A stretch of 44,086 bases of DNA from an uncultured Pseudogracilibacillus sp. (GTDB lineage: Bacteria > Bacillota > Bacilli > Bacillales > Amphibacillaceae), in NCBI GenBank assembly GCA_937960785.1, contig CALGOZ010000015.1:1-44086 (forward strand), given 5' to 3'. Below the pieces are notes generated by a model. The model saw only the letters and a list, made by a program, of their open reading frames with translations. It was not told the origin of the DNA and searched no databases. The stretch's first letter is position 1. Every line of letters starts with the position of its first letter. Both the position numbers and the translations under genes were made by a program. Shown in pieces: positions 15,492 to 22,666 of this stretch.

Positions 15492-15917
15492 GTGGCTAAA
15501 AAAGTAATTGATGTTGTACGATTACAAATCCCAGCAGGAAAGGCAAACCCTGCACCACCAGTAGGTCCAGCCCTTGGACAGGCAGGGATTAATATTATGG
15601 GTTTTTGTAAAGAATTTAACGCGCAAACACAGGAACAAGCAGGGTTAATTATCCCGGTTGAAATTACGGTGTTTGAAGACCGCTCGTTTACATTTATTAC
15701 GAAAACTCCACCAGCAGCAGTCTTATTGAAGAAGGCAGCTGGAATTGATAAAGCATCAGGAGAGCCAAACCGTAATAAAGTAGCTTCAGTAAAACGAGAT
15801 CAAGTACGTGAAATCGCTGAGACTAAGATGAAAGATTTAAACGCAGCAGATGTCGAAGCAGCGATGCGTATGGTTGAAGGTACTGCAAGAAGTATGGGAA
15901 TTACTGTCGAAGATTAA
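15492..15917 (+). CDS. rplK: Ribosomal protein L11
   Basis: L11 sits in the GTPase-associated centre of the 50S subunit and binds 23S rRNA around position 1067. The 141-residue product starts MAKKVIDVVRLQIPAGKANPAPP, with the proline-rich N-terminal factor-binding region and the C-terminal rRNA-binding domain intact. GTG 15492 is chosen over an upstream GTG at 15435 because GAGGAGGTG lies just before it and the family begins there. Transcribed with rplA; a candidate L1-type element precedes it. Confidence 0.97.
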   Translation: MAKKVIDVVRLQIPAGKANPAPPVGPALGQAGINIMGFCKEFNAQTQEQAGLIIPVEITVFEDRSFTFITKTPPAAVLLKKAAGIDKASGEPNRNKVASVKRDQVREIAETKMKDLNAADVEAAMRMVEGTARSMGITVED

Positions 15918-15942
15918 GTTTCGACTTTGCAGTGCCGGAAAC

Positions 15943-15968
15943 GTGGGAGGTTAAACCGTTACTACCAC
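15943..15968 (+). promoter_or_regulatory. Candidate ribosomal protein L1 binding motif before rplA
   Basis: GTGG (15943-15946) pairs with CCAC (15965-15968), enclosing GAGGTTAAACC with a GGT/ACC mini-hairpin. It repeats the 15439-15465 element (GTGGGAGG...ACCAC). It lies 20 nt before the TTG start of rplA, where L1 binding could block translation. Confidence 0.5.
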
Positions 15969-15987
15969 AAAGAAGGAGGATATGAAG

Positions 15988-16686
15988 TTGAAAAAAAGAG
16001 GAAAAAAATACGAAGAAGCGATAAAGTTAGTCGATCGCACAAAAACGTATGACTTACGTGAAGCAGTAACATTATTAAAGAAGACAGCGACCGCTAACTT
16101 TGACGAAACTGTAGAACTTGCTTTTCGTCTCGGCGTTGATCCGAAACATGCGGACCAAAATATCCGCGGTGCCGTCGTATTACCACACGGCACAGGAAAG
16201 ACGCAACGCGTACTCGTTTTTGCTAAAGGTGAGAAGATAAAAGAGGCTGAAGAAGCTGGCGCTGATTATATTGGTGATGAAGACATTATCGCGAAAATTA
16301 ACGAAGGATGGTTCGATTTCGACGTCGTTGTCGCAACACCAGATATGATGGCGGAAGTTGGAAAACTTGGACGTGTCTTAGGACCGAAAGGCCTCATGCC
16401 TAACCCGAAAACTGGTACCGTAACATTCGACGTAGGAAAAGCAGTTGAAGAAATTAAAGCTGGTAAAGTAGAATACCGCGTAGATAAAGCTGCGAACTTA
16501 CACGTTGCAGTTGGAAAAGTTTCCTTTGATGATGAGCAGTTAGTCGAGAACTTAGAAACGATGATTGAAACAGTTGTTCGTGTAAGACCGCAATCTGCTC
16601 GAGGAACGTATATTCGAAATGCAACAATTTCTTCTACGATGGGACCAGGAATCAAGATTGATGTCAGTCCTTATGTGAAGTTGTAA
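15988..16686 (+). CDS. rplA: Ribosomal protein L1
   Basis: L1 forms the mobile L1 stalk of the 50S subunit and represses translation of its own mRNA in many bacteria. The 232-residue product equals the B. subtilis length and has the signature VATPDMMAEVGKLGRVLGPKG and the STMGPGIKID tail. TTG 15988 is chosen as start: AAGGAGGA (15973-15980) is 7 nt upstream, whereas the ATG at 15982 is only 1 nt away from it and would add two residues not found in the family. Confidence 0.96.
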   Translation: MKKRGKKYEEAIKLVDRTKTYDLREAVTLLKKTATANFDETVELAFRLGVDPKHADQNIRGAVVLPHGTGKTQRVLVFAKGEKIKEAEEAGADYIGDEDIIAKINEGWFDFDVVVATPDMMAEVGKLGRVLGPKGLMPNPKTGTVTFDVGKAVEEIKAGKVEYRVDKAANLHVAVGKVSFDDEQLVENLETMIETVVRVRPQSARGTYIRNATISSTMGPGIKIDVSPYVKL

Positions 16687-16715
16687 TTGACAAATTAAAA
16701 TAGATAAGTTATACT
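16687..16715 (+). promoter_or_regulatory. Sigma-A promoter of rplJ-rplL
   Basis: TTGACA (16687-16692) and TATACT (16710-16715) are 17 nt apart, directly after the rplA stop. The predicted start near 16722 is about 25 nt before the L10 leader structure. Confidence 0.8.
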
Positions 16716-16734
16716 TTCAAGAGTTAAATAAAAT

Positions 16735-16875
16735 AACGTTATACCGTAGACTCAGGGGCACGAAGTAGTGCTTAATAATCCTGCCGAGGTGTTTAAAGAT
16801 TATACTTGCAAAGCGCAATCTGCGTTTTTATGAATAATCTATGCCTCCACGTCTACTTGTGGAGGCATTTTTAAT
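16735..16875 (+). promoter_or_regulatory. L10 leader (autoregulatory element of rplJ-rplL)
   Basis: Nested stems CAGG/CCTG (16753-16756 with 16780-16783) and GCAC/GTGC (16758-16761 with 16768-16771) form the expected L10(L12)4 binding hairpin. AGATTAT/ATAATCT (16797-16803 with 16834-16840) enclose a second hairpin. GTAGAC (16746-16751) is complementary to GTCTAC (16851-16856) in the terminator loop, a possible switch contact. The layout fits the Firmicute L10 leader, where excess L10-L7/L12 favours termination. Confidence 0.78.
16841..16872 (+). terminator. Attenuator terminator in the L10 leader
   Basis: ATGCCTCCAC (16841-16850) and GTGGAGGCAT (16859-16868) make a perfect 10-bp stem followed by TTTTT. 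It precedes the rplJ start by about 40 nt. Confidence 0.9.
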
Positions 16876-16913
16876 ATACGAAACACCTGTATAACAACCT
16901 AGGAGGTGGATGA

Positions 16914-17414
16914 ATGGCTACTCTCGAATCAAAGAAACAAATCGTTGAAGAGATTACGGAAAAGTTAAAAGAAAGTGAATCGACGGTACTCGTTGATTAT
17001 CGTGGTTTAACTGTAGAAGAAGTGACGGAACTACGTAAACAGTTACGTGAAAATAACGTCGAATATAAAGTCTATAAAAATACGTTATCCCGCCGTGCGG
17101 CAGAAGCGGCAGGCTTAGAAGAGTTGAAAGAAACTTTAGTAGGGCCGACTGCGATTGCCTTTAGTAAAGACGATGTCGTAACACCGGCGAAAGTGCTCCA
17201 TGAATTTGCAAAGGATCACGAAGCGCTCGAAATTAAAGGTGGCGTCATCGAAGGTGAAATCGCAACGCTCGATGAAATTAAAGAATTATCGACGTTACCA
17301 GACTACGAAGGTTTACTTTCTATGTTGCTTAGCGTCTTGCAAGGTCCAATTCGCAATTTAGCGTATGCGACTCAGGCGGTAGCAGATCAGAAAGAAGAAG
17401 CAGGCGAAGAATAA
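16914..17414 (+). CDS. rplJ: Ribosomal protein L10
   Basis: L10 anchors L7/L12 dimers to the 50S stalk. The 166-residue product has the N-terminal rRNA-binding domain (VDYRGLTVEEVTELRKQLR) and the C-terminal helix that holds the L7/L12 dimers. The start is ATG, 16914, with AGGAGGTGG (16901-16909). It lies behind the L10 leader and attenuator, so it is expected to be autoregulated by the L10-L7/L12 complex together with rplL. Confidence 0.97.
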   Translation: MATLESKKQIVEEITEKLKESESTVLVDYRGLTVEEVTELRKQLRENNVEYKVYKNTLSRRAAEAAGLEELKETLVGPTAIAFSKDDVVTPAKVLHEFAKDHEALEIKGGVIEGEIATLDEIKELSTLPDYEGLLSMLLSVLQGPIRNLAYATQAVADQKEEAGEE

Positions 17415-17466
17415 AAATTATACGTCAGAACGTTAATATATAAAAAATATTAGGAGGAAAGAACAG

Positions 17467-17832
17467 ATGACTAAAGAACAGATTATCGAAGCGGTAAAAG
17501 AAATGTCAGTTTTAGAATTAAATGAATTAGTAAAAGCAATTGAAGAAGAATTTGGTGTAACAGCAGCAGCTCCAGTAGCAGTTGCAGGTGCGGCAGGAGA
17601 CGCAGGTGCAGCTGAAGAGAAGTCTGAGTTTGACGTTGTCTTAGCTGATGCTGGTTCATCGAAGATTAAAGTTATTAAAGTTGTTCGTGACCTTACTGGA
17701 CTCGGCTTAAAAGACGCGAAAGACTTAGTAGACGGTGCACCGAATACAGTGAAAGAGGCTGTCGCAAAAGAAGAAGCCGAAGAAATGAAAGAGAAGTTAG
17801 AAGAAGCTGGAGCGTCAGTTGAACTTAAGTAA
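17467..17832 (+). CDS. rplL: Ribosomal protein L7/L12
   Basis: The 121-residue stalk protein recruits translational GTPases. It has the N-terminal dimerisation helix, an alanine/glycine-rich hinge (about residues 35-55, AAAPVAVAGAAGDAGAA) and the globular factor-binding domain KTEFD-like EKSEFDVVLADAG through to VELK. TAGGAGGAA precedes ATG 17467. It is the last gene of its transcript; a strong terminator follows 16 nt after the stop. Confidence 0.98.
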   Translation: MTKEQIIEAVKEMSVLELNELVKAIEEEFGVTAAAPVAVAGAAGDAGAAEEKSEFDVVLADAGSSKIKVIKVVRDLTGLGLKDAKDLVDGAPNTVKEAVAKEEAEEMKEKLEEAGASVELK

Positions 17833-17848
17833 TTACAATAAATAAGAT

Positions 17849-17878
17849 AAAAGCTCGTCATTTTTGACGAGCTTTTAT
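17849..17878 (+). terminator. Rho-independent terminator after rplL
   Basis: AAAAGCTCGTCA (17849-17860) and TGACGAGCTTTT (17865-17876) form a perfect 12-bp stem with a TTTT loop. Confidence 0.9.
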
Positions 17879-17985
17879 ATGCTTTCACGAATCCCCAATG
17901 TCCCCAAGTATGTATAACATGAAGTATATTAGCTAATACAGAAGGATAAATGACAATATAATCCAACATGAAACGGGTGTATAAA

Positions 17986-18594
17986 ATGTCCGAACATTAT
18001 TACTCCAAACAACCACACTCACAATTGAAGACCGACCAAATCGAATGTACGCTCCGTAATCACACTTTTACTTTCACGACAGCGAGCGGTGTATTTTCGA
18101 AACGCAGTGTCGATTTTGGCTCCCAATTATTAATAGAAACTTTTCAAGAGCCAGAAATATCTGGACCAATTCTAGATTTAGGTTGTGGTTATGGTCCGAT
18201 TGGGATATCGTTGGCGAAAACTTTCAAGGACCGAACAATCCTTATGGTTGATATAAACGAGCGAGCAATTTCTCTAACGAAAAAGAACATCGCTCAAAAT
18301 AACGTAGATAATGCGAAAGCACTCCTTAGTGAAGGGTTTGCTAATGTCGAGGAAAGTAATTTTGCAGCAATCGTTACAAATCCACCAATTCGTGCTGGGA
18401 AAAAAATCGTTTATCCAATGATTGAAGAAAGTCAATCTCGGTTACAGCTAGGGGGCGAGTTGTGGGTCGTCATCCAGAAGAAGCAAGGGGCACCATCGTT
18501 CCAACGTTTTTTATCAACATTATTTTCTAAAGTTACCGTAGAAAACCGTCGTAAAGGATATTATATATTTCGAGCGGTGAAAGAGGATAATTGA
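17986..18594 (+). CDS. ybxB: YbxB, RsmC-type 16S rRNA guanine-N2 methyltransferase
   Basis: The 202-residue class I methyltransferase has the SAM-binding motif LDLGCGYGPIG (about residues 57-67) and the catalytic NPP motif TNPPIRAGK (~128-136) typical of base N-methyltransferases. By homology it should modify a 16S rRNA guanine (RsmC targets G1207 in E. coli); the exact site is inferred. ATG 17986 gives the family N-terminus (SEHYYS) but its ribosome binding site is poor (GGGTGT); ATG 17968 is an alternative. Located between rplL and rpoB as in B. subtilis; the rpoB promoter overlaps its stop codon. Confidence 0.9.
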   Translation: MSEHYYSKQPHSQLKTDQIECTLRNHTFTFTTASGVFSKRSVDFGSQLLIETFQEPEISGPILDLGCGYGPIGISLAKTFKDRTILMVDINERAISLTKKNIAQNNVDNAKALLSEGFANVEESNFAAIVTNPPIRAGKKIVYPMIEESQSRLQLGGELWVVIQKKQGAPSFQRFLSTLFSKVTVENRRKGYYIFRAVKEDN

Positions 18595-18619
18595 CGAAGT
18601 TTTTATGATATGGTATAAT
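18591..18619 (+). promoter_or_regulatory. Sigma-A promoter of rpoB-rpoC (extended -10)
   Basis: TTGACG (18591-18596), 17 nt, then TATAAT (18614-18619) preceded by TGG (extended -10). The -35 overlaps the ybxB stop codon. Confidence 0.85.
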
Positions 18620-19029
18620 TTCTCAATGCCGTAATGTTTAAGGGTTGTCAAGCAACAATACAAGCTTTTATCAATGTATAACGATGGTACAAATCGTTTA
18701 TAATGGAAAGATAAGTGAAAGAATCTATGTTTTTTTAAGGAGTAAATTAGGGATATAAATCAATATATGTTCATTCTGTTTGCCGTTAGGAATGAATAAG
18801 AGGAAGGTTTTTACGTAAAACCTTTTTTCGCTTTATACAAGGAAGAGAAGTGTATACGAATTCTCCTTTAAAAATCGTATAGCTGAATTTTTTATTTGAA
18901 AAAATCATAACGCAAAACAAATAAAAAGACAAGCGAAAGATATTGAAAGGCAATCCTTATTTTTATCATAAAGCTCTAACGATCGAGTTAGGATGCGTGA
19001 AAAAATGTTTCATTTAGGGGTGAAGATTA
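18620..19029 (+). promoter_or_regulatory. Long rpoB 5' leader
   Basis: About 400 nt without a gene separate the rpoB promoter from the rpoB start. The initial segment shares TCAATG, AATGTTT and TTGTCA blocks with the nusG leader. An intrinsic terminator lies at 18804-18828. Nearer the gene, CTAAC (18976-18980) and GTTAG (18987-18991) form a short hairpin. No protein-coding frame with a credible ribosome binding site is seen. An attenuated leader is the simplest reading. Confidence 0.6.
18804..18828 (+). terminator. Intrinsic terminator inside the rpoB leader
   Basis: AAGGTTTT (18804-18811) pairs with AAAACCTT (18817-18824) over a 5-nt loop, and the 3' arm merges into TTTTTT. It lies ~185 nt after the promoter and ~200 nt before rpoB, so it either attenuates rpoB or ends a short transcript. 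Confidence 0.75.
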
Positions 19030-22000
19030 TTGGTAGCTCAACGAGTCATTCAGTATGGAAAACATCGTAAGCGCCGAAGTTACGCACGAATTAGCGAAGT
19101 GCTTGAATTGCCGAATTTAATCGAAATTCAAACAGCTTCGTACGATTGGTTTTTAGAAGAAGGATTAAAGGAAATGTTCGATGACATTTCCCCAATCGAA
19201 GACTTTGCTGGAAATTTATCGCTAGAATTTATCGATTATAGTCTCGGAGAACCGAAGTATCCTATAGAAGAATCGAAGGAACGAGACGTCACATACAGTG
19301 CGCCACTTCGCGTTCGCGTTCGCCTAATAAACAACCAGACAGGTGAAGTGAAAGAGCAAGAAGTATTTATGGGAGATTTCCCACTTATGACAGAGACAGG
19401 AACGTTTATTATAAACGGTGCCGAACGTGTCATCGTTTCCCAGCTCGTCCGTTCACCTAGCGTCTATTACAATGAAAAGATTGATAAAAACGGTAAGCGT
19501 GGATTAACGGCAACGGTAATTCCGAACCGTGGAGCTTGGTTAGAGTATGAGACCGATGCTCGAGATGTCGTTTATGTCCGAATTGATAGAACGAGAAAGT
19601 TACCTATTACCGTTTTATTACGAGCGTTAGGGTTAAGTTCAGACCAAGAGATTATCGACTTAATTGGAGATAACGAATACTTACAAAATACGCTAGAAAA
19701 AGATAATTTAGAAACTTCGGAAAAAGCATTACTAGAAATTTATGAGCGCCTACGTCCCGGTGAACCACCGACAGTAGAGAATGCTAAAAGTTTATTAGAA
19801 ACACGCTTTTTCGATCCAAAGCGTTACGATCTAGCTTATGTAGGCCGTTACAAAACGAACAAAAAGTTAAATATTAAAGACCGCTTATTAAATCAAACGC
19901 TAGCTGAAACGCTTGTCGATGAAGAGACGGGTGAAGTAATCGCTGAAAAAGGTGACAAGATTGACCGTAAACTATTAAACAAATTGTTACCTTATTTAGA
20001 AGATGAAGAAAATCCATTAGGCTTAAAGACAATGACTTTACAAGGGGTTATTGAAGACGAAGTTGAACTTCAATTAATTAAAATAATCGACCCGACAGAT
20101 GCAGAAGGAGAGCGAGTGTTACATGTCGTAGGAAATGGACATATCGCTGATGACGTTAAACATATTACTCCTGCAGATATCTTAGCGTCGATCAACTATT
20201 TCTTTAATTTATTACATGAAGTCGGCCATACTGATGATATCGACCACTTAGGTAACCGTCGTTTACGCTCAGTAGGGGAACTTTTACAAAACCAATTCCG
20301 AATTGGACTTTCTCGAATGGAGCGAGTGGTTCGTGAGCGAATGTCTATTCAGGATACGTCTAGTATTACGCCACAGCAACTTATTAACATTCGACCAGTA
20401 ATCGCATCGATTAAAGAGTTCTTCGGAAGTTCTCAGTTATCACAATTTATGGATCAGACGAACCCATTAGCGGAATTAACGCATAAGCGTCGTCTCTCGG
20501 CCCTTGGACCAGGCGGACTTACGCGAGAACGAGCAGGAATGGAAGTGCGAGACGTTCACTATTCCCACTACGGTCGTATGTGTCCAATTGAGACACCGGA
20601 AGGTCCAAACATTGGGTTAATTAACTCTCTATCATCCTATGCTAGAGTGAATAAATTTGGCTTTATCGAGACGCCTTACCGTCGTGTCGACCCGGAAACA
20701 GGTCGAGTAACAGATGAGATTGACTATTTAACAGCGGATGAGGAAGATTTATACGTCGTCGCTCAGGCGAATGCGCGTCTTAACGAGGACGGAAGCTTTA
20801 TGGATGAAGAAGTAATCGCCCGATTCCGTGGGGAAAACACAATCGTCTCCCGTGATCAAGTCGATTACATGGATGTTTCTCCAAAGCAAGTCGTCTCGGC
20901 AGCGACAGCTTGTATTCCGTTTTTAGAAAACGACGACTCGAACCGTGCACTAATGGGTGCAAACATGCAACGTCAAGCAGTACCATTGCTTGAACCAGAG
21001 GCACCGATTGTCGGTACGGGAATGGAGTACATGGCTGGAAAGGATTCTGGTTCGGCAGTCATTTGCCGTCATGATGGAATCGTTGAGAAAGTCGAAGCCC
21101 GTGAAATTGTCGTAAGACGGATTTCAGAAGTTGATGGAAAGGAAGTAGAAGGAGATACCGATACGTACCGTTTGCAAAAGTACGTCCGATCAAACCAAGG
21201 TACCTGTTACAATCAGCAACCGATTGTAAACCAAGGTGACAGGGTTGAAAAGGGTGACATTTTAGCCGACGGTCCTTCAATGGAGAAAGGGGAACTTGCC
21301 CTCGGCCGTAACGTACTCGTTGCCTTTATGACGTGGGAAGGATACAACTACGAGGACGCTATTATTATGAGTGAGCGACTCGTAAAGGATGATACCTTTA
21401 CATCGATTCATATTGAGGAGTACGAAGCCGAAGCACGCGATACGAAGTTAGGGCCTGAAGAGATTACACGGGATATTCCAAACGTCGGAGAAGATGCCCT
21501 TAAGAACTTAGATGAAAATGGAATTGTTCGCATCGGTGCTGAAGTAAAAGACGGAGATATTTTAGTCGGAAAAGTCACACCAAAAGGCGTCACTGAACTA
21601 TCCGCAGAAGAGCGTTTGCTCCATGCTATCTTTGGTGAGAAGGCTCGAGAAGTTCGTGATACTTCCTTGAAAGTGCCTCACGGAGCCGGAGGAATCGTTC
21701 ACGATGTAAAAGTTTTCGATCGTGAAGAAGGTGACGAATTAAAACCAGGTGTAAACAAATTAATCCGTGTCTATATCGTTCAGAAGCGTAAGATTTCCGA
21801 AGGGGATAAAATGGCAGGACGCCACGGTAACAAAGGGGTTATTTCAAAACTGTTACCAGAAGAAGATATGCCGTTCTTACCAGATGGAACGCCAATCGAT
21901 ATTATGTTAAACCCGTTAGGAGTTCCATCTCGAATGAACATCGGACAAGTGTTTGAGTTACATTTAGGAATGGCAGCCCGTGAACTCGGTATCCACGTCG

Positions 22001-22569
22001 CATCACCAGTCTTTGATGGAGCAAATGAACAAGATGTTTGGGATACGTTAGAAGAAGCGGGAATGCCTCGCGATGCGAAGACGATTCTTTACGACGGTCG
22101 TACCGGTGAGCCATTCGACAACCGAGTAGCAGTTGGTATTTCGTACTTGCTGAAGTTGTCGCATATGGTCGACGACAAACTACACGCTCGTTCGACAGGA
22201 CCGTATTCGCTCGTTACCCAACAACCTCTTGGGGGAAAGGCTCAGTTCGGTGGACAGCGTTTCGGAGAGATGGAAGTTTGGGCTCTCGAAGCATACGGTG
22301 CAGCTTACACACTGCAAGAGCTGTTAACGGTGAAGTCGGATGATATAGTCGGACGGGTGAAAACGTACGAAGCAATCGTAAAAGGCGAAAATGTGCCTGA
22401 GCCAGGCGTTCCTGAATCGTTTAAAGTACTCATTAAGGAACTACAAAGCCTTGGTATGGACGTAAAGATGCTTTCAAGCGATGAAGAAGAGATTGATTTA
22501 CGTGCCCTCGAGGAAGAAGATAACGAAAAAGAAGATTCGTTAAACTTAGAAGTTCAACACGAGAAGTAA
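19030..22569 (+). CDS. rpoB: RNA polymerase beta subunit
   Basis: The 1179-residue catalytic subunit closely follows B. subtilis RpoB along its whole length. The rifampicin-binding region (GSSQLSQFMDQTNPL, beginning G466) keeps the sensitive-type residues D475, H485 and S490 (E. coli D516, H526, S531). The KMAGRHGNKG and HARSTGPYSLVTQQPLGGK motifs near the active site are intact. The acidic C-terminal tail is shorter than in B. subtilis. The start is TTG, 19030, with AGGGGTGA 6 nt upstream. It has its own promoter and an attenuator-like leader, and is followed by rpoC. Confidence 0.98.
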   Translation: MVAQRVIQYGKHRKRRSYARISEVLELPNLIEIQTASYDWFLEEGLKEMFDDISPIEDFAGNLSLEFIDYSLGEPKYPIEESKERDVTYSAPLRVRVRLINNQTGEVKEQEVFMGDFPLMTETGTFIINGAERVIVSQLVRSPSVYYNEKIDKNGKRGLTATVIPNRGAWLEYETDARDVVYVRIDRTRKLPITVLLRALGLSSDQEIIDLIGDNEYLQNTLEKDNLETSEKALLEIYERLRPGEPPTVENAKSLLETRFFDPKRYDLAYVGRYKTNKKLNIKDRLLNQTLAETLVDEETGEVIAEKGDKIDRKLLNKLLPYLEDEENPLGLKTMTLQGVIEDEVELQLIKIIDPTDAEGERVLHVVGNGHIADDVKHITPADILASINYFFNLLHEVGHTDDIDHLGNRRLRSVGELLQNQFRIGLSRMERVVRERMSIQDTSSITPQQLINIRPVIASIKEFFGSSQLSQFMDQTNPLAELTHKRRLSALGPGGLTRERAGMEVRDVHYSHYGRMCPIETPEGPNIGLINSLSSYARVNKFGFIETPYRRVDPETGRVTDEIDYLTADEEDLYVVAQANARLNEDGSFMDEEVIARFRGENTIVSRDQVDYMDVSPKQVVSAATACIPFLENDDSNRALMGANMQRQAVPLLEPEAPIVGTGMEYMAGKDSGSAVICRHDGIVEKVEAREIVVRRISEVDGKEVEGDTDTYRLQKYVRSNQGTCYNQQPIVNQGDRVEKGDILADGPSMEKGELALGRNVLVAFMTWEGYNYEDAIIMSERLVKDDTFTSIHIEEYEAEARDTKLGPEEITRDIPNVGEDALKNLDENGIVRIGAEVKDGDILVGKVTPKGVTELSAEERLLHAIFGEKAREVRDTSLKVPHGAGGIVHDVKVFDREEGDELKPGVNKLIRVYIVQKRKISEGDKMAGRHGNKGVISKLLPEEDMPFLPDGTPIDIMLNPLGVPSRMNIGQVFELHLGMAARELGIHVASPVFDGANEQDVWDTLEEAGMPRDAKTILYDGRTGEPFDNRVAVGISYLLKLSHMVDDKLHARSTGPYSLVTQQPLGGKAQFGGQRFGEMEVWALEAYGAAYTLQELLTVKSDDIVGRVKTYEAIVKGENVPEPGVPESFKVLIKELQSLGMDVKMLSSDEEEIDLRALEEEDNEKEDSLNLEVQHEK

Positions 22570-22575
22570 AAAGAT

Positions 22576-22607
22576 ACAGAAAAGGTCGTTCACTCGACCT
22601 TTTCTGT
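22576..22607 (+). terminator. Long hairpin between rpoB and rpoC
   Basis: ACAGAAAAGGTCG (22576-22588) and CGACCTTTTCTGT (22595-22607) make a perfect 13-bp stem with a 6-nt loop. No T-run follows, so it may be a processing or partial termination signal rather than a strong terminator. Confidence 0.55.
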
Positions 22608-22666
22608 TCCATCATAAATAAAATGTAGAGTTGAATAAGGACGGAAAAATATGGGAGGTAGAGCCC

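Noticed and set aside
18661..18704. A second TATAAT (18699-18704) in the rpoB leader as an extra promoter
   Set aside because: No acceptable -35 sequence lies 16-18 nt upstream, and it is upstream of the internal terminator, so it would not help rpoB.
20413..20500. Possible rifampicin-resistance substitution in rpoB
   Set aside because: Residues D475, H485 and S490 are the sensitive-type amino acids; likewise rpsL K56 and K101 are the streptomycin-sensitive type.
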